Shown here: one piece after another, positions 30,409 through 40,149 of the stretch
Numbering within the stretch: position 1 is the first letter of the stretch
Layout of the letters: every line of letters starts with the position of its first letter
The notes under the pieces: generated by a model
Told to the model about the DNA's origin: nothing
The model's input: the letters and a program-made list of their open reading frames with translations, nothing else
Databases searched by the model: none
Assembly (NCBI GenBank): GCA_021604145.1
Contig: BQIX01000001.1
Location: forward strand, 296,343 to 360,342
Reading direction: 5' to 3'
DNA length: 64,000 nt
Source of the DNA: Nitrospirales bacterium
GTDB lineage: Bacteria > Nitrospirota > Nitrospiria > Nitrospirales > UBA8639
Translations under genes and position numbers: made by a program

Positions 30409-30730
30409 ATGAGAGACAAACAGCATGAGAAGATAGACCAGCTCTGTATTCATACGATTCACACGTTATCGATGGATTCAGTTCAACAGGCTAACTCAGG
30501 TTATCCAGGTACGCCGATGGCAATGGCCCAAGCGGCATATTGTTTGTGGAATCGTTTTTTGCGGTTCGATCCCAATGATCCTATATATATGGTCGAACCG
30601 AGATCGTTTGGTGCTTTCCGTTGGGCATGCCTTAATGCTGTTGTACTCTTTGCTACATCTCTCTGGGTTCACGGTCGAGCACGTGGTGAGTGAAGCAAAA
30701 GAGCAACTCGTGAAAACAGCAAACACATAA
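30409..30730 (+). pseudogene. Transketolase N-terminal remnant (frameshifted, truncated)
   Basis: [44 protein letters not shown] then in the next frame [27 protein letters not shown]. Confidence 0.85.
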
Positions 30731-30758
30731 ACAAGATGACACCAGTGAGGAGTTCTCG

Positions 30759-32117
30759 ATGATCCGAGATTTGAACCGATATACCCGCATTCTCAGCATT
30801 GTGGGCGACATCATCAAAGTCCGGGCAGAGCGTGTTCCAGTCGGACACTTGGCCATGGTGGAAAATGTCAATGGCGACATGTCACTTGCCCGTGTCGTGG
30901 AGCTTGATCGCGATGTCGTGAGCCTGCAGGTGTTTCGAGGCAGCAAAGGGTTTTCCACGGGATCCTCCGTTCGCTTTCTTGGCCATCCCATGCAGGTCAC
31001 CTACTCGTCCAGTATTCTCGGACGCATCTTCCGGGGATCCGGTGAACTCATGGATGGCGGACCTGATCTCTCGACAGAGCCAAAAATCGGGATCGGTGGC
31101 CCGACCGTGAATCCTGTGATGCGAGTGCTTCCCGGCACTATGATTCATACCCATATCCCAATGATTGATCTCTTCAACTGCCTCGTCGAAAGCCAAAAAA
31201 TTCCCATTTTTACGGTAGCAGGAGAACCCTACAACCAATTGCTCGCACGTATTGGGTTTCAGGCTGATGCCGATGTCGTCGTGTTTGGCGGACTCGGCCT
31301 CATCTTTGATGATTACTACTTTTTCCGCCAGACGTTTGAAGACCACGGGGTATTTCATCGCACGGCGATGTTCGTCAATCTTGCTTCCGATCCCATTGTG
31401 GAACGATTGCTGGTTCCGGATCTCGCGTTAGCGGTGGCCGAACGATTTGCGGTTGAAGAAGGGAAGCGAGTGTTAGTCCTCATGACCGACATGACCGCCT
31501 ATGCGGATGCGATGAAAGAGGTCGGCATTGCCATGGAACGTATTCCGTCAAACCGGGGTTACCTTGGTGACCTCTATACGCAGTTGGCCATGCGCTATGA
31601 GAAGGCCTGTGACTTTAAAGGAGCCGGCTCAGTCACCATTCTTACGGTGACGACGATGCCTGGAAACGATGTGACACACCCTGTACCGGACAACACCGGT
31701 TATATTACGGAAGGTCAGCTGTACTTACATGACCGCATGATTGATCCGTTCGGTTCACTCTCCCGACTCAAACAACGAGTGATCGGAAAAGTGACACGGG
31801 AGGATCATGGACAGATCATGAATACTATGATCCGCCTTTATTCCAATGCAGGTGAGGCCATGCAAAAGCAGGCCATGGCATTCGAACTGTCTGTCTTTGA
31901 CGAGAAGCTCCTGAAATTCGGCAAACTTTTCCGGGAGCGCTTCATGGATATCGGCGTGTCCATGCCATTGGAGCAGGCGTTGGATGCCTGTTGGCAAACT
32001 TTAGCTGAATGCTTTTCGCCACAAGAAACCTTAATGAAACAATCCTTATTGGATAAGTATTGGCCGGAGAAGGAAACACACCATACGGATTCGGAGAATT
32101 ATCGCGAATCCAATTAA
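30759..32117 (+). CDS. A/V-type ATPase subunit B
   Basis: ATPase core GEPYNQLLARIGFQAD...VLVLMTDMTAYADAMKEVGIAMERIPSNRGYLGDLYTQLAMRYEKA. Confidence 0.95.
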   Translation: MIRDLNRYTRILSIVGDIIKVRAERVPVGHLAMVENVNGDMSLARVVELDRDVVSLQVFRGSKGFSTGSSVRFLGHPMQVTYSSSILGRIFRGSGELMDGGPDLSTEPKIGIGGPTVNPVMRVLPGTMIHTHIPMIDLFNCLVESQKIPIFTVAGEPYNQLLARIGFQADADVVVFGGLGLIFDDYYFFRQTFEDHGVFHRTAMFVNLASDPIVERLLVPDLALAVAERFAVEEGKRVLVLMTDMTAYADAMKEVGIAMERIPSNRGYLGDLYTQLAMRYEKACDFKGAGSVTILTVTTMPGNDVTHPVPDNTGYITEGQLYLHDRMIDPFGSLSRLKQRVIGKVTREDHGQIMNTMIRLYSNAGEAMQKQAMAFELSVFDEKLLKFGKLFRERFMDIGVSMPLEQALDACWQTLAECFSPQETLMKQSLLDKYWPEKETHHTDSENYRESN

Positions 32118-32159
32118 TTGCAAGTTTAGGAGGAAAGATCGCCCTAGGCGACGATTGTT
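32103..32159 (+). repeat. Dispersed repeat copy 3: TATCGCGAATCCAATTAATT...CCTAGGCGACGATTGTT
   Basis: Shared blocks with 18258-18312; overlaps subunit B stop codon and first tandem unit. Confidence 0.65.
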
Positions 32160-32388
32160 GTATGCCTCTCACAGCGATGCCGTGCGTACCGATGGTGAGA
32201 CTTGTTTGCTATTGGAGTGTTAATTATAGGTCGCCTAGGCGACGATTGCTGTATGCCTCTCACAGCGATGCCGTGCGTACCGATGGTGAGACTTGTTTGC
32301 TTTTGGAGTGTTAATTATAGGTCGCCTAGGCGACGATAGCTGTATGGCTCTCATAGCGATGCCGTGCGTACCGATGGTGAGACGGCTT
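32143..32388 (+). repeat. 91-bp tandem repeat, about 2.7 units, containing TCGCCTAGGCGA palindrome
   Basis: CCTAGGCGACGAT cores at 32143, 32234 and 32325; near-identical bodies CTCTCACAGCGATGCCGTGCGTACCGATGGTGAGAC. Confidence 0.95.
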
Positions 32389-32411
32389 TTGAAGCGGATA
32401 CAGAATAACGA

Positions 32412-33041
32412 ATGGCACAACTCGCCCTTAGCAAAAGCGCTCTTCAACAGGCACGACAGAGCCTTCACATGTACCATCGATTCTTGCCCTCGCTCGATCT
32501 CAAGCGTCGGCAACTTATGACGGAACAGGCACGGGCTCAGGACGCCTTGTCGCAAGAACAGACTCAGGAAGAGAATCTTCTGTCCGACGTGGCTCACAAT
32601 ATCCCAATGTTGGCAAATCCGAACATCGATCTGGAGGCCCTTGTGTCTATAGAGTCCTACCAACTCGTGGAAGAAAATGTCGTTGGAGTCAAGCTTCCGG
32701 TCTTAGAGAAGGTGAATACAAGAATACGCGATTACTCCATAATGGCCAAGCCTCAATGGGTTGATGCGGTTGCTGAAAGATTGGTCCGCATCCTTGAGCT
32801 GAAAATCAGAGTCCAGGTTTCTGTTGAACGCATTCAGCGACTTGACTATGCCATTCGGCGGACGACCCAACGGCTCAACCTCTTTGACAAAGTGTTGATC
32901 CCGAGAGCCAGAATGCATATCAAACGCATTCAAATCGTTCTGGCGGACAACGAACGGGCAGCGGTAGTCAGATCTAAAATTGCGAAAGGCAGACATGAGC
33001 AAAGAGCTGAACACGTCGGCGTTGTCGAGGGGGTAGTGTGA
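32412..33041 (+). CDS. A/V-type ATPase subunit D
   Basis: ALSKSALQQARQSLHMYHRFLPSLDLKRRQL; RRTTQRLNLFDKVLIPRARMHIKRIQIVLAD. Confidence 0.9.
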   Translation: MAQLALSKSALQQARQSLHMYHRFLPSLDLKRRQLMTEQARAQDALSQEQTQEENLLSDVAHNIPMLANPNIDLEALVSIESYQLVEENVVGVKLPVLEKVNTRIRDYSIMAKPQWVDAVAERLVRILELKIRVQVSVERIQRLDYAIRRTTQRLNLFDKVLIPRARMHIKRIQIVLADNERAAVVRSKIAKGRHEQRAEHVGVVEGVV

Positions 33042-34825
33042 GCATCGCGTTACTCAGCAAAGTCACGTTCTATGGTTTGATGAGTGACAAGGAGAAGGTG
33101 CTAGAGGACCTACAGGATATGGGGTGTATTCACGTTGTGCCCCTCGGGAAAAACTCAGGACATGCCGAGACGGCCGGACTTTCCCAAACTACCAGAAACG
33201 CGTTAACGTTCTTGCTTTCCTGCCCCGAAAAACGACATCAAATATTGAATCCAACTAACTTTCATGCAGCATCAGTCGAGGGTCGAGCGCTTGAAATCAA
33301 GGAGAGAATACAGCCTCTTCAGAATGAACGCGACTTCCTTCTTCGCCGAATTGGAGAATTATGCCCATGGGGTTATTTTACATCCCCACCACCTGAGGTC
33401 TTGGGCGAGCTCAAACTGTGGCTGTATATCGTACCGCACTACCAGATGAAAGAGCTTCAGGGAAGCGGTGTCGTCTGGAAAGAAATCAATCGGGACAATC
33501 GCTTTCGGTATGTGGTGATCGTCGCTTCACAAAAACCGACTTCTACACCGGGAGAGTATGTGCCTATGGAAGACGTCTCGCTTTCGGATCTGGAATCCCG
33601 TCTTGAGGAAGTTGAGGTGGAGCTCGAAGACCTCCAGGCAGCGAGAGTCGCACTCACACGTTGGCTCACCTTATTCATCCGTACTGTCAATCAGCTGGAA
33701 AACCAAGAGGCTCGTGTCAATGCTGCTCAACAAACATTCGACAGCGCCCCAATATTCGCCGTGCAGGGATGGACCAAACTGTCGAATGGCCAGAATCTTC
33801 AATCCTATGCGCAAAGAACAGGGTTGGCATTGACGGTTGAAGAGCCTGGTCCAGAAGACGAGCCTCCCACGTTGCTTGAGAACCCGGAACCAGTGGCTGG
33901 CGGACAGGATTTGGTGTCATTTTACATGATGCCGTCTTATCGATTGTGGGATCCGTCATCGATTGTCTTTTTTTCCTTCGCCGTGTTCTTCGCGATGATT
34001 CTGTCAGATGCAGGCTATGGAGCTCTGCTCGGGGTTATCCTGATTGGATATTGGGCGCGGATGGGCCACACTGAGACTGGGTGTCGGATGCGGAGACTCT
34101 TCGCTGTGCTCGTGGCAGCTTCCGTGGTATGGGGTGTTCTGACCGGTAGCTTTTTCGGCGTTTCTCCACCAAAAGGAAGCATCCTGGCTTCATTAAAACT
34201 TTTTGATATTCAAGACGCCACTACTATGATGATCTTCTCCATACTTATTGGAGCCGTTCATATTACGATAGCAACCCTGGGTACGGCATGGACCCATCGT
34301 GGGAAACGTCAAGCTGTGGCATCGATAGGCTGGACGGCCATCATTGTAGGCGGCTGTGCGTTGTGGCTGAGTTCTCAAGACCTGGTACCCGAGGTTTTTG
34401 CTGACGTGAGTCCCTGGATTATGGGAGTGGGCATGTTCTGTGTCCTCCTCTTCTCGGGTAGCAAATCCAATCTGCCATGGCGTCTGGTTGACGGGGTCCT
34501 GGCACTTGCCGGTGTGACCAGAGCCTTTGGGGATGTGCTCAGCTATCTTCGATTGTTTGCCCTTGGCCTGGCCAGCGCTTCACTCGCGTTGGCTTTTAAT
34601 GATCTGGCTCAACAAATATCTGAAAGCGTCGCGGGATTCGGGACGTTCCTGGCCTTGCTGATCCTGCTACTGGGTCATGGGATTAATTTGGTGCTAGGCA
34701 TCATGAGTGGCGTGGTGCACGGACTTCGCTTGAACTACATCGAGTTTTTCAACTGGGGGGTACCTGAAGAAGGAACGGTATTTCGGGCTTTTGCCAAGAA
34801 GGAGGGTACGACGTGGAGTCCTTAA
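33038..34825 (+). CDS. A/V-type ATPase subunit I
   Basis: N-terminal coiled region then MILSDAGYGALLGV...FGDVLSYLRLFALGLASASLALAFN...GHGINLVLGIMSGVVHGLRLNYIEFF. Confidence 0.95.
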   Translation: MSIALLSKVTFYGLMSDKEKVLEDLQDMGCIHVVPLGKNSGHAETAGLSQTTRNALTFLLSCPEKRHQILNPTNFHAASVEGRALEIKERIQPLQNERDFLLRRIGELCPWGYFTSPPPEVLGELKLWLYIVPHYQMKELQGSGVVWKEINRDNRFRYVVIVASQKPTSTPGEYVPMEDVSLSDLESRLEEVEVELEDLQAARVALTRWLTLFIRTVNQLENQEARVNAAQQTFDSAPIFAVQGWTKLSNGQNLQSYAQRTGLALTVEEPGPEDEPPTLLENPEPVAGGQDLVSFYMMPSYRLWDPSSIVFFSFAVFFAMILSDAGYGALLGVILIGYWARMGHTETGCRMRRLFAVLVAASVVWGVLTGSFFGVSPPKGSILASLKLFDIQDATTMMIFSILIGAVHITIATLGTAWTHRGKRQAVASIGWTAIIVGGCALWLSSQDLVPEVFADVSPWIMGVGMFCVLLFSGSKSNLPWRLVDGVLALAGVTRAFGDVLSYLRLFALGLASASLALAFNDLAQQISESVAGFGTFLALLILLLGHGINLVLGIMSGVVHGLRLNYIEFFNWGVPEEGTVFRAFAKKEGTTWSP

Positions 34826-35259
34826 TATTAATTCTCGGTTGGGTCGGGATCTATAGTCCGATGGCGTTGGGAGCCATCGGCAGCATGATCGGTTGCACGA
34901 GAGCGGGACAAGCTGCCATCGGTGCCCTCCTCGAAACGGAAAGTGGGCATGGCCGTTTCATCGGCGTGTCCGCCATGCCTTCGTCCCAGACCATCTATGG
35001 CATTGTCGTCATGTTGACATTGAATCGAGCGGTAACGGCCGAGAGCAGCCCTGGGCTGTTTGGAATCGGATTATTGGTTGGATTGGCACTGATGATTAGC
35101 GCGATGGCACAAGGAAATTGTGTCGCCGCTTCAATCAATGTGACGAAAAGCAAGGTCGAGGTATTTGGACTAACGCTGGCTCCTGCGGCGGTTGTCGAAG
35201 GTTTTGCAGTGTTTGCGTTCGTGTTTGCCTTATTACTCAGTGCGGCGATTCCAGCGTAG
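34813..35259 (+). CDS. A/V-type ATPase subunit K (membrane ring)
   Basis: Four TM segments; AMPSSQTIYGIVVML, SAMAQGNCVAASI, APAAVVEGFAVFAFVFALLL. Confidence 0.9.
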   Translation: MESLILILGWVGIYSPMALGAIGSMIGCTRAGQAAIGALLETESGHGRFIGVSAMPSSQTIYGIVVMLTLNRAVTAESSPGLFGIGLLVGLALMISAMAQGNCVAASINVTKSKVEVFGLTLAPAAVVEGFAVFAFVFALLLSAAIPA

Positions 35260-35269
35260 CAGGTGAACC

Positions 35270-35947
35270 ATGGCAGATATTCCCCAACAATCATCCGGTG
35301 TAGAAGAGCTTATCCAACAACTCAGAAATCAAGGCGTCGAGGCAGGACGGAATGAGGCGCAACATATTGTTAAAGAGGCCCATCGAAAGGCCGCTCAAAT
35401 TGTGGCCGATGCTAAGGCTGATGCGGAACAGATCCGGATTACAATGCGCATCGAAGCTGAGGCAGAGAAGAAGGCAGCTGAGGCAGCGCTTCAGTCTGCG
35501 TATCGAGATACGGTGCTTCGGCTTGTATCCGCAATCACCAATCTTTTTGAGGACCAAGTCAAAAGGCTTGTTTCGCGAAAGTTATCGGAGAAAGATGTTA
35601 TCAAGAAACTTATTCTTGAAGTTGCAAGACAAGCGACGCCTCACGATTTGGGTGCTCAACCAGCTGAGATCCTGTTGCCGACTGAGCTCATTGGGGTGGA
35701 TGAATTGCGGTCAAAACCTGCGGAGGTCCAGGAAGGAACCCTGACCAACTTTGTTATGGAAATGTCTGGAGAGGTGCTTAGAAAAGGCATCGAGCTAAAA
35801 CCCATGGGGGAGAACACGCCGGGCATTCGAATACGGCTTGTCGGGCAAGATATTGAAATAGATCTGACGGAACAGGCAGTGGCCGAATTGCTATTGAAAC
35901 ATTTGCTGCCACGGTACAGGGCCGTCCTGGAAGGCGTGATCCGATAG
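35270..35947 (+). CDS. A/V-type ATPase subunit E
   Basis: Ala/Glu-rich N-terminal helix EAQHIVKEAHRKAAQIVADAKADAEQIRITMRIEAEAEKKAAEAA, position in operon. Confidence 0.8.
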   Translation: MADIPQQSSGVEELIQQLRNQGVEAGRNEAQHIVKEAHRKAAQIVADAKADAEQIRITMRIEAEAEKKAAEAALQSAYRDTVLRLVSAITNLFEDQVKRLVSRKLSEKDVIKKLILEVARQATPHDLGAQPAEILLPTELIGVDELRSKPAEVQEGTLTNFVMEMSGEVLRKGIELKPMGENTPGIRIRLVGQDIEIDLTEQAVAELLLKHLLPRYRAVLEGVIR

Positions 35948-35955
35948 GAACCAAG

Positions 35956-36666
35956 ATGAGAATCTGGCAGAGGCGATACTATACCTTGTATGCGAGCTTG
36001 CCGGCATTACCCCATTTTCACAAGGCCAAAGTCCTGCCGATCAGCCGTGAGCGATTAGATGCGAGGTTGCGGATGCTGGCTGAGGAAGACTCCAACGTCG
36101 TTGAGCAGACCTGGAGTTACTTTGATTACGAACGGCAACCGATGAATCGGACCGATTCAGAAATGGTGACCTTTTATACACGATTTATGAATGAAGTTAC
36201 CCAGCCAACGCTACGGACCATTATTGAGTTCGACATGATCCAAAGAACCATAGTCGCTGCTTTACGCCGAAGGACTCGTGGACGAACAGCTCCTAGGAAA
36301 AGTCGTGTGTGGGGAGGAGGTCCCTACGTTCGGCAGATTGAACGTCATTGGAACAAGGCGGACTTCAACCTGACCTCAGTGTTTCCATGGATTCCGGAAA
36401 TTCGAGGATTTTTGGAATCAAACGAACCATTAGCCCTAGAACAAAAACTCAAAAATTTGACCTGGGGGTTTCTGGATCGTCTGTGTGAAGGCCACTACTT
36501 CACCTTCGATGCTGTGCTCATCTATTTGGTGAAATGGGGCATGCTTAATCAGTGGCTGCTACATAGCGAGGAAGCAGCAATCACACGCTTTCAATCCTTA
36601 GTGGAAGAGATGATGATTGAACATGAGCACCTCTTTGGTGAAAAGCAAGTTTATGGTAAAGCGTAA
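35956..36666 (+). CDS. DUF2764-like / subunit C-like protein of the ATPase operon
   Basis: YTLYASLPALPHFHKAKVLPISRERLDARL start; located between subunits E and A. Confidence 0.6.
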   Translation: MRIWQRRYYTLYASLPALPHFHKAKVLPISRERLDARLRMLAEEDSNVVEQTWSYFDYERQPMNRTDSEMVTFYTRFMNEVTQPTLRTIIEFDMIQRTIVAALRRRTRGRTAPRKSRVWGGGPYVRQIERHWNKADFNLTSVFPWIPEIRGFLESNEPLALEQKLKNLTWGFLDRLCEGHYFTFDAVLIYLVKWGMLNQWLLHSEEAAITRFQSLVEEMMIEHEHLFGEKQVYGKA

Positions 36667-38446
36667 CATCTCAGGGGTAGCTTCTGTCATCAGAGTGCGG
36701 GAGAGCCTTGTGGCGGTCGAAGTCACCGAGGGCAATATCATGAAAAACGAGGTGGCCTACATCTGCGTAGGCGATCTTCGTCTCAAGTCCGAAGTCCTTC
36801 GCGTACAGGGACGGACAGCGGATATGCAGGTGTATGAAGACACCTCCGGAGTCACAGTGGGTGACAGGGTCGAACTGACAGGAGAACTGCTATCCGCCAC
36901 CCTTGGGCCGGGATTGTTGGGTCAGGTGTATGACGGTCTTCAAAATCCCTTACACGTCCTCGCCCAGGACCAGGGATTTTTTCTTGCAAAAGGGGTCTAT
37001 GCCAACGCCCTGGATCAAAGCAGAAAATGGTCCTTCGTGCCGGCTGCAAAAATTGGCACGACTCTTCATGCCGGTGAGGTGATTGGCACTGTTCAGGAGG
37101 GACGCTTCGTCCATAAAATCATGGTTCCGTTTAATGAACCGGAAGGCGTGATAGTCAAGTGGCTTCAAGAGGGGACATTCACGTTGACGACACCCATCGC
37201 AAGAATCGCGGCATCGGATGGTCAGGAGAGGGACATCACCATGATGCAGCATTGGCCAATTCGTCGACCGATTCCCGAAGCCATGCTCAGTCGGAGGCAA
37301 GTTGAACGACTGTATCCAACCGAACCATTGACAACTACTATTCGCCTGATTGACAGTTTCTTCCCGGTAGCCCGGGGTGGAACGGCTTGCATTCCCGGTC
37401 CGTTTGGGGCAGGAAAGACCGTCTTGCAGGGTTTGATTGCGCGGTATTCGAATGCCGATATCGTGATTATTGTGGCCTGCGGAGAGCGGGCAGGGGAAGT
37501 CGTCGAGACCATCACTGAATTCCCGGGCATGAAAGATCCCCAGACGGGCGGTTCGCTCATGGATCGAACCATTATCATTTGCAATACTTCCTCCATGCCG
37601 GTGGCTGCAAGGGAAGCCTCTATTTATACGGGAGTCACTCTTGGAGAATATTATCGACAAATGGGATACCACGTGCTCGTCATCGCAGACTCCACATCAC
37701 GATGGGCACAAGCCCTCCGAGAAACATCAGGTCGTATGGAAGAAATTCCAGGTGAGGAGGCGTATCCAGCTTATCTGGATTCTTCAATCAGGATTCTCTA
37801 CGAAAGAGCTGGAATGATTCGGTGCGCTGATGGAGCGATAGGCACCTTGACACTGATCGGGACTGTCTCACCTTCAGGCGGAAATTTTGAGGAGCCTGTT
37901 ACTCAATCGACTTTGTCCACGGTTAAAACATTTTTAGGTTTATCGGCTGAACGAGCGTATAAGCGTTATTATCCGGCTGTCGACCCGCTCATGTCCTGGT
38001 CTCGTTATAGTGAGCAGTTGCGGATATGGTATGACACGAATTTGGAAGTGGGATGGACCGATCAGGCCAAAGCGATCTTGGCGCTGCTCAAGCGGGGTGA
38101 TGACGTCTATAAGATGATGCAAGTGACTGGGGAAGAAGGGATGACGCTGGAAGATTTTATTATTTGGCACAAAGCCACGTTGCTCGACATGGTTTTCCTT
38201 CAGCAGGATGCCTTCGACGAAGTGGATGTCTCCATGCCACTCGGTAGACAGGTAGAGAGTTTGCGCCTTCTTAAATCACTGATCGACCAGGATTATCGAT
38301 TTAAAGACCGAGACCAAACTCGAGAGTTTTTCACGCGACTCACTGGCCTATACAAAAACTGGAACTATAGCCGATCTAAGTCTTCCGAATATGCGAGATA
38401 CCGACAAGAAATCGAGGAGCTCGCAACGCAATATTCAGCGGGCTAA
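36653..38446 (+). CDS. A/V-type ATPase subunit A
   Basis: P-loop GPFGAGKTVLQGLIARYSNADIVIIVACGERAGEVVETITEFP; VLVIADSTSRWAQALRETSGRMEEIPGEEAYPAYL. Confidence 0.95.
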   Translation: MVKRNISGVASVIRVRESLVAVEVTEGNIMKNEVAYICVGDLRLKSEVLRVQGRTADMQVYEDTSGVTVGDRVELTGELLSATLGPGLLGQVYDGLQNPLHVLAQDQGFFLAKGVYANALDQSRKWSFVPAAKIGTTLHAGEVIGTVQEGRFVHKIMVPFNEPEGVIVKWLQEGTFTLTTPIARIAASDGQERDITMMQHWPIRRPIPEAMLSRRQVERLYPTEPLTTTIRLIDSFFPVARGGTACIPGPFGAGKTVLQGLIARYSNADIVIIVACGERAGEVVETITEFPGMKDPQTGGSLMDRTIIICNTSSMPVAAREASIYTGVTLGEYYRQMGYHVLVIADSTSRWAQALRETSGRMEEIPGEEAYPAYLDSSIRILYERAGMIRCADGAIGTLTLIGTVSPSGGNFEEPVTQSTLSTVKTFLGLSAERAYKRYYPAVDPLMSWSRYSEQLRIWYDTNLEVGWTDQAKAILALLKRGDDVYKMMQVTGEEGMTLEDFIIWHKATLLDMVFLQQDAFDEVDVSMPLGRQVESLRLLKSLIDQDYRFKDRDQTREFFTRLTGLYKNWNYSRSKSSEYARYRQEIEELATQYSAG

Positions 38447-38712
38447 GAATTTAGCCGGCAAGTATTAGCAGATTCCGCTATACACCAATTCTGTCAAAAG
38501 ATTCCTCTGCTCGGGTACTGCTATTTGCACAAATTCCCACAATACCGAGGAGAATGAGGGGGATCTGATCAAGTTCCGGCATAGCAAACCTGTTACTTCC
38601 AGACAATTGAGGCATCCACTGCACGACGTTAGCAGAGTCTGCACAGTGCAGCGCAATTTATTAGAAGCATCCAGAGCGCTGTTCACCTCAGAGTTTGATT
38701 AGTAACTCGAGT

Positions 38713-39297
38713 TTATTGAAAAAGAGGGGCATTCCATATTTGCACGGCTGGGACTCCTCGGTAATACCCAAGAATGTTCAACGTGCCGGTATCCAGAAGA
38801 AAATGACGTCCAGCCATAGCAGGAAGACCGAGCCAGCGAGCTCCTAGTACTCGCAGGATATGACCATGTGCAAACAGCGCAACATCTCCTTTGACAGCAC
38901 GAACTTTGGCGATAACGCGGTCAGCCCTTTGGCCAACCTCCTCAGGCTGTTCACCACCCGGGCAGCCGTTGACAAATACTGTCCACCCTGGGGTCTTTTT
39001 GTGAATCTGTGAGGAAGTCAATCCCTCGTATTCTCCATAATTCCATTCGACCAGATCTGGGACAATTTCAGCCAGTTCGCCAAGACCGGACAGTTTGCAG
39101 GTCTCTTTAGCACGTTGCAGTGGGCTTGTTAGGACCAGAGCGAAGGACTGCTTTGCCAGCATCGGTTGAAGTAGCTTCGCATTTTTCCTGCCGTTATCAG
39201 TCAGCGGAATGTCTGTAACACCTGTATGCTGCCCGCTTACACTCCATTCAGTCTCTCCATGTCGAATCACATAAACCTTCTGATTGTTATCAGTCAT
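38713..39297 (-). CDS. Histidine phosphatase (phosphoglycerate mutase-like) family protein
   Basis: YVIRHGETEWSVSGQHTGVTDIPLTDNGR...SPLQRAKETC...VALFAHGHILRVLGARWL. Confidence 0.9.
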   Translation of the reverse strand: MTDNNQKVYVIRHGETEWSVSGQHTGVTDIPLTDNGRKNAKLLQPMLAKQSFALVLTSPLQRAKETCKLSGLGELAEIVPDLVEWNYGEYEGLTSSQIHKKTPGWTVFVNGCPGGEQPEEVGQRADRVIAKVRAVKGDVALFAHGHILRVLGARWLGLPAMAGRHFLLDTGTLNILGYYRGVPAVQIWNAPLFQ

Positions 39298-39654
39298 AGC
39301 TCAATCCTTTTCATTTCGCGTCACCTAATCCAGAGAGAATTGGTGCAAATAGTCTTTCCCTGCGATATTAAAGGAATGAATATACTATCCAATTCCTCGA
39401 ATCACCTCAAAGGGCTCTACTTCGGTCAGAAAATTATCGTACTCCGTGTAAGGAGCCACAGTACTGCACTAAAAGATTCGAGATTCGCACAGCGAAGTGC
39501 TTGCTCAATCGAACCGAACGGGAACATCGATGGAACAAACAGCGGACTCGGGTGATACAGACATTTCAGGTCTTTGGAACGCACAGATGACTAGCGCAGG
39601 CGAGTCATTTAGCCCTGACTGCATCAGGAAACGCGGATTGAAGCGATCTCGAGC

Positions 39655-39930
39655 TCAACCTGGTCTTTCCCACACAACGACATCGCCAACCTTGTTACGG
39701 ATCAATGCGCGGGCGAGGGGCGAAAACGGTATACTAAGACCTCGTGCGGGGTCAGCATCATCTTCACCGACGATGCGATAGATGTGCGTTTCACCATTTT
39801 CGTCAAGCACTTCAATTATTGCGCCGGAGGCAATCATCATCGGTGGTTGGGTGCGCGGATCGACCAGAATAGCGCGCTTGATGCGCTTCTCTATAAAGCG
39901 TGTGTCCCGCTCAGCCGCGGCCAGGTAGGT
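39655..39930 (-). pseudogene. GreA/GreB C-terminal domain remnant (5' truncated)
   Basis: RDTRFIEKRIKRAILVDPRTQPPMMIASGAIIEVLDENGETHIYRIVGEDDADPARGLSIPFSPLARALIRNKVGDVVVWERPG; no N-terminal coiled-coil domain upstream. Confidence 0.8.
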
Positions 39931-40149
39931 TTTGTGTCGTCTTTGTGCGCGTGTAACTCAACTAACTTGGAGCAAACTTTTTACCATTACACGCGCAAGA
40001 GCGGCATTCAATTGTGAGAGGGTGATTGCCTACTACGGCGCGTCCAATCACCCTTTGCTCTATCCAATAAAAGTGTCATGCCTGCTCTTGACCATCTCGG
40101 CTGGCGGATGGATGGCGTCCCACCTTGAATCGGAATCGAAGTGAGTCAT

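Noticed and set aside
32060-32314. 84-aa ORF across the tandem repeat
   Set aside because: The unit length is not divisible by 3, so the same DNA is read in shifted frames; the ORF overlaps the end of subunit B and looks incidental.
32143-32388. CRISPR-like direct repeats
   Set aside because: The 91-bp units are near-identical along their full length with no variable spacers, and no cas genes are present; it is a plain tandem repeat.
36950-37672. 240-aa minus-strand ORF
   Set aside because: Antisense shadow of ATPase subunit A.
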